DNA from: Celoporthe dispersa
Taxonomy: Eukaryota; Ascomycota; Sordariomycetes; Diaporthales; Cryphonectriaceae
Reading direction: 5' to 3'
Assembly: GCA_016584495.1 (NCBI GenBank)
Contig: WAID01000011.1
Coordinates: 186,001 to 250,000, forward strand
Length of the DNA stretch: 64,000 nucleotides
Shown piece after piece: positions 54,461-64,000 of the stretch; positions within the stretch are counted from its first letter, which is position 1, and every line of letters begins with the position of its first letter. The notes beneath the pieces are model-generated. The model did not search any database. It was not told the origin of the DNA and saw only the letters and a list, made by a program, of their open reading frames with translations. The translations under genes were made by a program, and so were the position numbers.

Positions 54461-55297
54461 GGAACGGGACGGCGAAGTTCGAAGGTCAAAATGCGCGAGG
54501 ACTTGGGCACTTGGTATAATCGTCGTGGCCCTCACACAACTTGCGCATTCCAACTCAAGAAAGATGACATTGCCAGTATCGCAAGGAGACTGGGTGTTTC
54601 TTCTTCTTCTTCTTCTTCTTCTTCTTTGGGCAGGATACCAAACACGAAGATTGGCTTAAGGTTGTTGTTGGATAGGGAGAAGCTTTGTCACTGTATCTCG
54701 GTAAAATCTGAGTGTCGAGGCTGTGCTGGACCATGTAATTAAATCACAGGCACTTTTTAGGTCTTCGGCCTTGCTATTTGCGTATTATTATTTTTTGTTT
54801 TTACCCCAATAAAAAACCCACCTTCCTAAACTCGAACTCTGGAATTCAATCACTTCTTTTTCTTTTCTTTCTTTTTTTGGTGTCGTTCTCTTCTCAATTG
54901 AAAAGCCACCTCTGGCCGAAGAGAATTGTTGTTCGTCTTTCTTCCCTCTCGGTGCAGGCGCTGGCGGTGGGGGGAGCCAGGGAGGGCCGGGGCAAAGGGG
55001 TCTGCCGGGGTTAGAGGCTTACCGGGGACCCCTGGCTAGTCCCCGCACACATGCTGCACTTTGACACCGATCAAGCCAGAGAGGCGTCATCTACGTATGC
55101 ATGTCGCGTCTCCCTTGCTTCGACCTCCAATTCGGAAACACGTTTCCCTTTTCCCAAAAATAATACTTGCAGACAACACACCCACCAGACCACCTTCGAC
55201 CTCGCCCACAATCGCCACGAACCCTTTTTTTCCTTTCTTTCCCCAGTCTACCATTGGGTTCAGCTGCTGAAATCAACTGCTGGCAAACACAATAAAC
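54461..55297. other. Intergenic
   Basis: A (TTC)n microsatellite lies at about 54599-54627, and T/C tracts at 54858-54885 and near 55225. A purine-rich GGGG-containing stretch lies at 54965-55030. No gene is seen; it ends in the promoter of the TPT transporter. Confidence 0.5.
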
Positions 55298-56846
55298 ATG
55301 GCAGGCGAACGCTCCTCCTCCGACGAGGACCGCAAACTCGAGGCTGGAACCGCCCAGAGCCAAGCACCGGAGCCGGCTGCCAGCTCCGGAGGCGGGCTCC
55401 ATCCGGCCTTCTACATTGCTCTGTGGATCGGCCTGAGCTCCAGCATCATCATCTTCAACAAATGGATCCTGTCAACCGCCAAGTTTGGTGAGGATGCTCC
55501 TCCCCCTGGCTTCTCTTGCTGCGCCCCTGAACCGCTGCTGACCTGACCTGTCGACACCTACAGAGTTCCGTGAGTCCTGCCTGATGCTTCGACAACCTCT
55601 ACCGACGACGACACGGCCGATCAAACGCTGACATCCAACCACAGCACTGTTCCTGACAACATGGCACCAGGTCTTCGGCACCATCATGACCCAGTACATG
55701 GCCCGCTTTACCAAGACGCTCGATTCCCGCCATAAGGTTCCTATGACGACGGAGACATACATGTAGGTGGCAGGACTGGATGGCGGACCCAGAGTCCTGG
55801 AGGGAGAAAGAAGCGCAGGGGCTGACAACACGTCCTACCCAGCCGGGCCATTGTCCCCATCGGCCTGATGTTTAGCTTGACTCTGATCTGCGGGAACCTG
55901 GCATACCTGACCCTGAGCGTCTCGTTTATCCAGATGTTGAAGGTACGACTAGCTCTTCCATCAGTCTTCTCTGCCGAGGGACTAGGAGGTTAACTGAGCT
56001 GACTCTTTTTCAGGCTACTACTGCCGTGGCCGTCCTCCCTGGCGACATGGGCCTTCGCCATCGCTCCTCCAAACATGAAGGTTCTCGGGAACGTGGCCAT
56101 TATCGTCCTCGGGGTGGTTATCGCCTCGTTCGGAGAGATCAAGTTCGAGTTCTGGGGCTTCGTCTACCAGATCGGCGGTATTGTCACCGAGGCCTTGCGC
56201 CTGGTCATGGTCCAGCGCCTCCTCAGCTCTGGTGACTTCAAGATGGACCCCTTGGTGTCTCTGTACTACTACGCCCCCGCCTGCGCCGTCTTCAACGCCA
56301 TCTTTACCATCTTCATCGAAGGCCCCCGCATTACGATGAACGATATTCAAACTCTTGGTTTCTCCATCCTACTCGCCAACGGCCTCGTTGCATTCCTCCT
56401 CAACGTCTCTTCCGTGCTCCTGGTAAGTCGTCTCCCCGCCTATCGCTCATAGCTGTGTCATTAACCGCCTTTGCTAGATTGGCCAAACCTCTGCCGTTGT
56501 CCTCACCATGTCTGGTATCCTGAAGGACATTCTGCTGGTCTTCGCATCCATGCTCATCTTCCGCGACCCCGTCACCGGCCAACAGTTCTTTGGCTACTCC
56601 ATCGCTCTCGCTGGTCTGGTATACTACAAGCTCGGCGCCGACAAGATGCAGTCCCTCGCCACCGACGCCCGGCTGCAGTTTGCCGACTTCCGTCAGAAGA
56701 ACCCTGCGAGGACAAAGCTCCTTGGCATTGTTTCTCTTCTGCTCCTCGTGTCCTGGGCCTTCTGGATGTGGGGGCCCCTGTCTACAGATCAGGCTGCGCA
56801 GTACGTAAGAGACGTGTCTGGCTACGGAGGCCAAAGTCGGTCATGA
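55298..56846 (+). CDS. TPT-family (DMT) sugar-phosphate/nucleotide-sugar transporter, +1 frameshift
   Basis: A ten-helix drug/metabolite-transporter relative of about 400 residues. A short acidic N-tail (ATG 55298) is followed by Ile-Ile-Phe-Asn-Lys-Trp-Ile-Leu and, after a tiny exon near 55564-55569, Phe-Leu-Thr-Thr-Trp-His-Gln-Val. Further family blocks are Asp-Ser-Arg-His-Lys-Val-Pro-Met-Thr, Val-Ser-Phe-Ile-Gln-Met-Leu-Lys-Ala-Thr-Thr, Gly-Phe-Val-Tyr-Gln-Ile-Gly-Gly-Ile-Val-Thr-Glu-Ala-Leu-Arg-Leu and Gly-Ile-Leu-Lys-Asp-Ile-Leu-Leu-Val, ending Tyr-Tyr-Lys-Leu-Gly-Ala. The Lys-Ala-Thr-Thr and Lys-Asp pairs are the substrate-site residues of the triose-phosphate translocator family. One C too many in CCC at 56037-56039 breaks the frame right after Ala-Val-Ala-Val-Leu. 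In fungi this family sits in Golgi or ER membranes. Confidence 0.82.
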
Positions 56847-57387
56847 ATATCTATCGGGAGAAATTTTGTTTTGGACATTTGATATAGTGATGGGTTCAGG
56901 CGTTTAGTGACTCTACCCTGTCATGCATTTAGACAAGATAGACGGCATCTTAGTCGGCGCGCTTCTTACATGGCTTTCCAAAAATCAAACAGTAGTTTAC
57001 TTTCCAGGGAATTTTAGTCTGTCCACTAATACTACCACGCTGAGATCGCACCGTGCAATCGTGTAGTTTCGTTGGTTAGCTAATCTGCGCGTCAATGATC
57101 GTTCTTTGGCATCTGATTATTCTTTGGAGTCCTTCCCGTTTTGGCCTCGTCCATCTCCCCTCCCCATCTTCTCTTCGCCAACATTGCAACTCTCATTGAT
57201 GGCCCTAGGCATCCCAAACAAAAGGAAATGAGTTAATCAAAGCTGAAAGCATGTGTCTCGACCTTGGGCGGTATTCTGACCCTCCAAGATTGTCACTGTC
57301 GATTGTTTTGCTGATTATCTCCCAGGCTTCGTACGCTTGGATGATAGTTGAGGCCCGCTGTCACTTCAGTATACAAAATCAAATACA
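56847..57387. other. Intergenic before the tRNA
   Basis: Ordinary composition and no gene. It holds the 3' end of the transporter gene. Confidence 0.5.
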
Positions 57388-57500
57388 GTCTGCGTAGCTC
57401 AGCGGTCAGAGCGTTGGTCTCATGCTGTGAGCTTAAGCTCGACATGTAGCTGTCAAGATGCCCAATCCAAAGGTCGAGAGTTCGATCCTCTCCGCGGACA
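57388..57500 (+). tRNA. tRNA-Met (CAT), elongator type, with intron
   Basis: A 7-bp acceptor stem (GTCTGCG / CGCGGAC, one G-T pair) encloses a D-arm GCTC...GAGC, an anticodon stem TTGG/CCAA with the T-T pair at 31:39 that is usual in elongator tRNA-Met, anticodon CAT at 57421-57423, a GAGAG/CTCTC T-stem and loop TTCGATC. An intron of about 40 nt (about 57425-57464) lies one base after the anticodon, the standard eukaryotic nuclear position. Confidence 0.9.
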
Positions 57501-59369
57501 TGTCTATTTTTGCCAGCCTCCCGTCAGAGCATGATCGATCTGCTTATCACTACAGCCCTTTATGTGAGACAATATCCTATCGACATTTAGATCATCAAGT
57601 TTCTGGGTGAAACAGCGGTGTACTGCTTCATATGAACGAGCAATAGGCTCTCCCTACGTCCCGACACCGGGACGCACCCTGGTCCTGTCATAAGGATCTC
57701 AAATTCAGCTTTTGGACTAGACAAAAGTCGTAGCTGAGGTACTGAAACTATTACGGCTCTGTGTACTTCTATGTCCCCTCCAGCCCTCTATTGCTATGGA
57801 TTTATCTGCCCCATGGCCAGGGAGCGGCCTGACAAAGGGAACCCCTGGTTGAACGTCGAAGTGGTGAGCATACATGCACCCGCAAGCCGCCTGTTTTACA
57901 TTCATCTCCCACTACGGCCCGAATAGAGATCTTGAATCACGCGAGTGCGCCATGGGCGGTTACACAGCATCTGATCTTCCCGATTCGTTCGCCTAGATAT
58001 TGGACTCCGGAGCGATGGCCACATGAAATAGGTGGTTCCATCCGCAAGCCAGGAACTCAGCAGCAGAGCACGATGCCAAAAGACTGTTTGGAGTCGTTGG
58101 ACATACTGCTATACAAGCCAGTGCTCCTCTCATCTAGACCAATCGACTGCAAGGTATAGACCAGATTTCGTCCGATGTAAACATTGCCCCGACAGCAGCC
58201 CGCGTTACCTAACTCAACAGCAAGCAGAGCGCGTTCCACCAAAGTTAGGTCGCTATTGAGCTGCGAAGTTGGAGGCTTACCTATCAACCCGAGTGCAGTT
58301 CTAAAAAGAATTCCGAGGAAGCAGTGTGGACAGAGGTCAGGGATAGTAAGTACCCTCATGTGTGGTGGAGTTCCCCTGGCCTCGAGTACGCTGGCACCAG
58401 ACGTTTGCGTATGCTCTTGATAGAGGGCCCAAAAGTTATCGTGACCCATTTTTTCTTTGCAGCTGCACGCGCATTCATGGCAACGCCCACTTGCATAGCT
58501 GCGCTCTTGCGTTATAGTCAAACTATAATACGATAAGTTTCCCCCCGTCTATTTCTTGTATCAGCTGTTGACAGTTTCTTGTCATTTGCGTTATGCTACA
58601 TGCGTACCTTTAAGTTAATACATTACGCCCTGATCATCTTGCATCGCATCATTCGCATGTGAACACGGCGAAACCGCATGTGAACCCGGCGCATTCGCGT
58701 GACCAATGTAAGGTTACACTACAGCACAAACACCAGCTACTGTGACCCGCCCGTTGCAGCTCACCAATGTGAATGTCCTACGTCAGCTGTTGACCGGTCA
58801 ATCGGCTAACAAACGCTAGATAACGAGGAGAGACGGGCCATTCCATTCTCAACGGAGGGGCTTGCATTGAGTATAACCCGAGTCGAGCGGAGGAGATATT
58901 ACACAGTAAAGAAAGGTTTCTTGGGTTGGTCAACAGCAGCACAATAAATGGAAGGGAAAAAGCAACAACCAATGTATGGAACGTCAATATTAGATTTAGT
59001 CTTGGCTTTCAAGGTCTAGTGACTGCTGTGGCTCATTCCAGTACCCGGGATTTTCACCATCCTCACAGGAGTTGTTCAGCCAACGGCACATTCTTGAGAC
59101 ACATACACACAACGGCCCGTCTCTAGTGATCAAACCAAGGCAGTAGGAAGGGTCACACTTAGGTCAACTTTGCTAGTATAGCAGTACACCATAACGACAT
59201 ATAAGTCTATCTGACCAACCTCGGGAGTTTTTTCTTCTTTTTGTCCAGCAAACGGCCCAAGTCTGTTCCCCCTTTTCACACCCAACTTCCCTCGCTTTTG
59301 CTTGGTCGCTCTTTTTCTTCCCTTTTTCTCTCCCTCTTTTCCAAGTGCACTCCGCACATTCAACCAACC
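57501..59369. other. Intergenic, 1.9 kb
   Basis: No gene is supported. Two near-identical words, GCATGTGAAC-x-CGGCG, lie about 20 bp apart at 58655-58695. T/C tracts at 59225-59340 form the promoter of the downstream flavoprotein. Confidence 0.5.
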
Positions 59370-60792
59370 ATGATCTTCCTTACTTTCCTCTCGTTCTTCG
59401 TCTCATGTGTTCTCAGTGCTGCCGCCGTCGGTACTGATATTGGCAACCTGCACCAGACAAGAGATGGCGCCGACGTCGAATATGACACCATTATCGTAGG
59501 AGGTGGTCCTGCTGGGCTCAGTGCACTGAGCGGACTGGCTCGTGTGCGCCGACATGTCCTACTCATCGACTCTGGCGAGTACCGCAACGGTGCCACCCGT
59601 CACATGCACGATGTGATCGGCCTCGATGGTGAGTACAGAACTTTGCTTCCTGCATGCGTGGTAATTACAGAGACTAAAGCGGCTGCACAGGAGTCACCCC
59701 GGCATACTTCCGCTGGCTCGCCCGCGAGAAAATTGCCTACTACAACAGCACAGTCTCCTGGACCAACGGCACCGTAACCGACATCGAGCCCCAGGACATA
59801 GACAGCAGAAACCCGTCCTACACGATAAGCGTGACCTATCCATCCGGCGACCAGGCCGTCCTCGCCGCAAGGAGCGTCGTCCTCGCCACGGGCCTCAAGG
59901 ACTTGATCCCCAGCACCCCAGGCCTGCGGGAGAACTGGGGGCAGGGCATCTACTGGTGTCCCTGGTGCGACGGCTACGAGCACGCTGATCAGGCCTTGGG
60001 CCTGCTGGGATCGCTGAGCGCGATTCCCGGCATGGTGCGCGAGGTCCGGACCCTCGACGCCGACCTGATCGCCTTCGTGAACGGCACAGACACGCCCAGC
60101 GTCCGCGACACCGTCGACAGCACGTTCCCAGGCTGGGAGACATACCTGGCCGAGAACAACGTGACGGTGTACAACCAGACCCTGACGTCCCTCACCCGCC
60201 TTGCCGACGGCGGGGGCGACGGCGGTTACCCGAGCGCGCCGACCCACCCGGAGCACGACCTGTTCAGCGTGGAACTAGACGACGGGACGTCCATCGAGCG
60301 GGCAGCCTTCTTCACCGATTTTCCCAACACGCAGCGGTCCAACCTCGGCCGAGACTTGGGCGTCATCGTGCAGAACGGTCGCCTCGCCGGCGTGCAGGGA
60401 CTGGGCTACCTGACCAACATCCCCATGGTGTTTGCCGTCGGGGATATCAATATCGATGATTCCACCAACGTGCCGCATGCCATGTACTCTGGAAAGAGGG
60501 CGGCGGTCTTCCTACACGGTAAGAATGGTTCCCTCCTCTCCACGGCGGCCTCTCAGTCGTCTGGATTGCGGGCCGTCTCGACGAGAATCTTTCGCGCTGA
60601 CCACCTCTCCTCTCAGTTGCCCTGGCCAAACAGGAGGCTGCCGCACAGATCGCCGCCGCTGGGGAGGACGCCAGTCCCGCTGCCAAGAGAACAGCAGAGC
60701 CTGAGCTCGACCCACGAGAAGTCTGGGAGGTCATGAACGGACCAAGAGGTGATATCCTTCATGCTGGAGACTTTGATGGGCATGAGTATTGA
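59370..60792 (+). CDS. Secreted thioredoxin-reductase-like FAD flavoprotein
   Basis: About 410 residues from three exons. Residues 1-19 are a signal peptide, so this reductase-like enzyme is probably secreted or enters the secretory pathway. The FAD site is Ile-Ile-Val-Gly-Gly-Gly-Pro-Ala-Gly-Leu-Ser. Exon 2 starts after a GTGAGT intron with Gly-Val-Thr-Pro and holds Ala-Thr-Gly-Leu-Lys-Asp and the redox pair Trp-Cys-Pro-Trp-Cys-Asp-Gly, then Ala-Val-Gly-Asp-Ile-Asn (second FAD contact) near the end. Exon 3 begins after the GTAAGA intron and gives a Glu/Ala-rich tail ending His-Glu-Tyr. The two-Cys motif matches thioredoxin reductases and gliotoxin-type dithiol oxidases such as GliT, but no dithiolopiperazine cluster is visible next to it. 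The NADPH site (Gly-Leu-Leu-Gly-Ser-Leu) is atypical of NADPH-binding Gly-x-Gly-x2-Ala and may not bind NADPH, so an oxidase role is plausible. The frame is intact. Confidence 0.8.
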
Positions 60793-61037
60793 TTCGTGTG
60801 TATTTACTTCTACTTGTATTGATGCTGTAATGACCTTCGTTGGTGGGATACCCACCACACGTCTTACTCTTAGTAATGCAAAAACTTCTTGACGCCCAAA
60901 CCCCTACATGGGTATCTGTGTATATCAGCCGACGCCTCTTGAAAGGACAATACCCCAAAACCATGTATCCTATCCAAATGACCTGTAAGTATTTACGCCC
61001 TTCTCGAGGATAGGGTTGCAGCCACTGCAAGGCCGCG

Positions 61038-64000
61038 CTAGATATCATTTGCTTCTAGGATCCGGCCTAGTTCTTTGAGTGGTACCGGCTTGGTAAGGAA
61101 TAAATCGATTCCGCTGGCATACGCCTCTTGCTGTGTCTCAGCTGACGCAAGTCCAGTAAGCGCGATGATGAGTGCAGGCTTGAGTTGGTTCTTCTGCTCG
61201 TGAGCTCGGATGAGACGTGTCGCCTCCAGCCCATCCATGACGGGCATAGATATATCTAACAGTCGAAAGGAGTTAAAAATGTCTTATCAGCGAGGAAATA
61301 CGAAGAGGACAACCGTCTTGACGAACCCATGAATATGCAGCGATAGTGGACAGCTCGTGAGCGGCAGGCGTGCACCGCTTCCAGTCCGTTGGAGGCGTTG
61401 TCGTGGTCATGTTTCAGCTTCCTCATGTACGAGTCGAGAATCTTGAGGTTGATCGCGTTATCGTCAACGAGCAAGAAGGCGGCCTCCTTCTTAGCTGATG
61501 ACGGTTCAGGTCCGTTCTGTAGGGGTGAAGAGGCATCTGCAGTGATGGTTTGATCGCTACGATCGGACCTATCCGTAGACCTAGATCGTCGCATTGGCCT
61601 GTGCGGGAGGTCATAATGCATAAGCGGTCCTACACCATCGCGTTCTGCGGGTACAAGTGATTCTGCCGAAAGAGGAGCCAGTTCTTCTCTCGTCGCAGGC
61701 ATGTCCAGGCTAATCTCAGAAGAGGGTGTAGATGATGCGAGGCCGGGCTCTGAGGTCTGCAGGTTCCTCCACCGTTCCAAGGTGAACGAGAGAACCTTGG
61801 CCATTTTTCGTGGGCCAATCCTAGCTAACGATTAGACACACACCGCTTCATGATCGAGAATTGGAAGGGTCTGTACTTACGGCTGCGAAAAGCACTCGGT
61901 GACGGGTGATGTAATGGAGGTATACTGAGTGGTCAGCTGGTGTGCAGCAAAGGGCTGTCACATGCGACCACCACTGGTGGTCGACTGGGAAGATTCGAGA
62001 TCTGGGCGAGGGCATGCTGTGCGCAGATGATCAACGATGGGGCCTCGGATACCAACTCGAGCGGAGAAAGCACGCGCAGGTGGAGATAGTTTCGACACAT
62101 GTTCTGCAAGAAGAGCATCGGGCCTAGCCGTGATTTTGTAGTCTCCGCCGCGAGAGGTTGATGATCTTCCTCGAAGTCTTCGGGGGAAGCCTATGAGGGC
62201 AACTGAGGAGCCCTCGAGCTTCTTGACCAGACTAGCGAGATCGTCGTACGCGTTCGGCGGTGAGCCAGCAGCTGAGGGCTTCGAGGTCGAGAGACGGAGA
62301 GGTAGCAAAACCCTGACTGTCGTGCCGTGGCCGACCCGGCTCTCGACACCGATCCGACCTCCAAGCCCATGGACGATCTGCCTGACAATACTAAGACCCA
62401 AACCGGCGCCAGAAGAGAGTTGATTCTCCTGGGAGAAGGGTACGTAAAGTCGGTTCTGTAGATAGTCGTTTCCGATGCCCCTTCCAGAGTCCGAGACTGA
62501 GAAGATGATGGTCCGCCGCCTAGTCTTCTTTTTTTGCCGGGACGGGCTCCTGCGTCAATGACACCAGAATGCTGCCTCGCGATGTATACTTGAGCGCGTT
62601 TCCAAAGATGTTCATTATGATCCGTCGTAGGGCGCCAGGTTGTGCATGAAAATCCCACTCAACACTGGGATCGATATTTAGATGGATATTGACGGCATCG
62701 CCGACTCGAGTGTTTCTAGAGACGGAACCACTGTTGTCCAGCTGACGAACAAGTTCTAACCGCCTCATGGTGTTTGCTCGTTCGAAATATGAAGGATTTG
62801 ATTTGTCCCTCGTGGCCCATTGGCTTGATGTACTTTGGAAGCTAAACCCAGCGTGCACGCTCTCGACGACCTCCTCCAGAAGCAAGTCTAGGCTGACCTC
62901 CGAGAAAATGCTCATCATGCCGGACTCGATGCTCCGCCGAGTAGGATCTGTGCCGAGGCCACGCCCATGCCCGCGTGACGCTCTCCGCGTTGAAGATTGC
63001 AAGAAATGGTTGACCTTGCTGAAATCAAGCAACTGAGAAAAATTAGTTAGATTAAAAAGAAACAAGGCTTGGGTTGTACTGGAAGCCGAAAATGACAAAA
63101 AGAAAAAAGAAAGTAAGGAACACGAGACTAACGTGGTCCAGTGTGTCGAGGAGTGAACGACCACAGGTTTCCACCGTGTGCAAGACATCCTCCTGAAAGC
63201 TGGTCAAGACGGAGTCGTGCATCAGCTCGACCCCCAAGATGACACCATGCAGCGGAGACCTGATCTCGTGTGAGAGAGAGCCGAGAACATCTTCCTTTGC
63301 CTTCTTCTCCCGTAGGACGTCGAAGCGTGCAATCTCAGACATGATGGCGGCACCAAAGGCCTTGAGATAGCTTAATTCGCCCTCGGTGGTGAAGACACGG
63401 CCGCGAGATCTCGTCCAAGTAAGGCCACCGGCATACCATATCTTCCTGTGTGAATCCCAGAGGGGGACCAGGGCTACACTTCGCGCTCCTGGGAACAGCC
63501 TGATGAGGAAAGCTCCATCACTTCTTCTAGGAAGACTGGGCTTCTGCTTGACTGGTTTCGGCACTTGGTCACCTGCGTCCGCCATGGGGTCCGTATCACC
63601 TTCTTCCGAGTCGCTCACAGCCCAGATCACGGCACCATCGTCGTCAAAGTTGAAGACCTGGCCGCGTGGATAACGACGTAGTATCCTCTCCATGAAGGTA
63701 TCCGGAACTGAGCCGAACTGGGTGGGTGCCGTCTCCGCGTTGATGCTCGAGGTGTCTGATGTAGAAAAGCCCAGGTTCTGGCAGAATTTTGAAGTGACGG
63801 AGCTGTCGTCCGTTCCAGCTGACTCATCACCACTGCTTCCAGAGGACCGCCGCTGTTCCTGGTCATGATCCGGCGGTGGCGAGCCGTTCCCTCGCGGGAC
63901 GAGGCCTCCAAACGAGGCGACTGAAGCATCCAGAAACAGAACCCCTTCGACCTCAATTGACTCCCCGGATAATGTTAGCCGCGCGGGAAAACAACAACTT
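61038..64000 (-). CDS. Hybrid histidine kinase (partial, 5' end outside window), frame breaks
   Basis: A two-component hybrid sensor. The N-terminus lies beyond the right edge. Visible in order: a GAF-like part (Val-Leu-Phe-Leu-Asp-Ala; Phe-Asn-Phe-Asp-Asp-Asp-Gly), the H-box Gly-Ser-Leu-Ser-His-Glu-Ile-Arg-Ser-Pro-Leu-His (phosphorylated His), an intron at about 63133-63033, the N-box Asn-Ile-Phe-Gly-Asn-Ala-Leu-Lys-Tyr-Thr, G1 Ser-Asp-Ser-Gly-Arg-Gly-Ile-Gly, G2 Gly-Ala-Gly-Leu-Gly-Leu-Ser-Ile-Val, and at the end a receiver domain (Val-Asp-Asp-Asn, Phe-Met-Asp phosphoacceptor formed across an intron, Leu-Thr-Lys-Pro), stop at 61038. Breaks: an extra base in T7 at 62529-62535, an extra base in G5 at 62182-62186, and a missing base near 61949-61954. 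With these corrected the domains run on continuously. It is probably a stress- or light-sensing regulator. Confidence 0.78.

Overview
This window reads as nuclear DNA of a filamentous ascomycete (Pezizomycotina type). Evidence: many short GT-AG introns of about 50-90 nt, families typical of that group (fungal efflux MFS, PTH11-like membrane protein, hybrid histidine kinase, fungal GH78), an elongator tRNA-Met with an intron, and a block of about 2.1 kb that is extremely AT-rich and has no gene, as left by repeat-induced point mutation (RIP). No species can be named from sequence alone.

Layout. 1-2105: AT-rich, RIP-like repeat relic with a 10-bp tandem array. 2106-6013: no supported gene. 6014-19229: a secondary-metabolite cluster that I read as a mycosporine (UV-sunscreen) locus: Dal5-type MFS carrier (+), class I methyltransferase (-), fatty-acyl-CoA-reductase-like carboxyl reductase broken by an in-frame TAG (-), COMT-type O-methyltransferase (-), desmethyl-4-deoxygadusol synthase (sugar-phosphate cyclase, +) and an ATP-grasp ligase with an N-terminal membrane segment (+). 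The last three are the core set that makes 4-deoxygadusol and couples it to an amino acid. The reductase and the second methyltransferase are extra and could explain the amino-alcohol side chains (serinol, glutaminol) seen in fungal mycosporines; that link is inference. 20031-28332: BTB/POZ protein, secreted GH78 alpha-L-rhamnosidase-like enzyme, and a disordered multi-exon hypothetical gene.

30827-42997: PAP2/Aur1-like membrane phosphotransferase, zinc-type (MDR) oxidoreductase, FAD amine/amino-acid oxidoreductase, a protein with a riboflavin-kinase-like C-terminus, a beta-propeller-like protein resembling bacterial families, and a TRI12-type MFS efflux pump. 45364-50692: gamma-glutamyltranspeptidase-like enzyme, small secreted SnoaL/NTF2-like protein, and a steroid-5-alpha-reductase/DUF1295-like membrane protein with an unusual N-terminal array of Gly-Ala-Glu-Gln-Asp-Arg repeats. 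53092-64000: PTH11-like membrane protein, TPT-family sugar-phosphate/nucleotide-sugar transporter, tRNA-Met, secreted thioredoxin-reductase-like flavoprotein, and a hybrid histidine kinase running off the right edge.

A cross-cutting observation: seven genes between 31 and 63 kb can be read as full-length proteins only if single bases are removed from (or, twice, added to) homopolymer runs. The mycosporine cluster shows none of these; its only break is one base substitution. The pattern looks more like base-calling error than gene death, but this needs read-level checking. All domain assignments come from reading motifs by eye; no database search was run.
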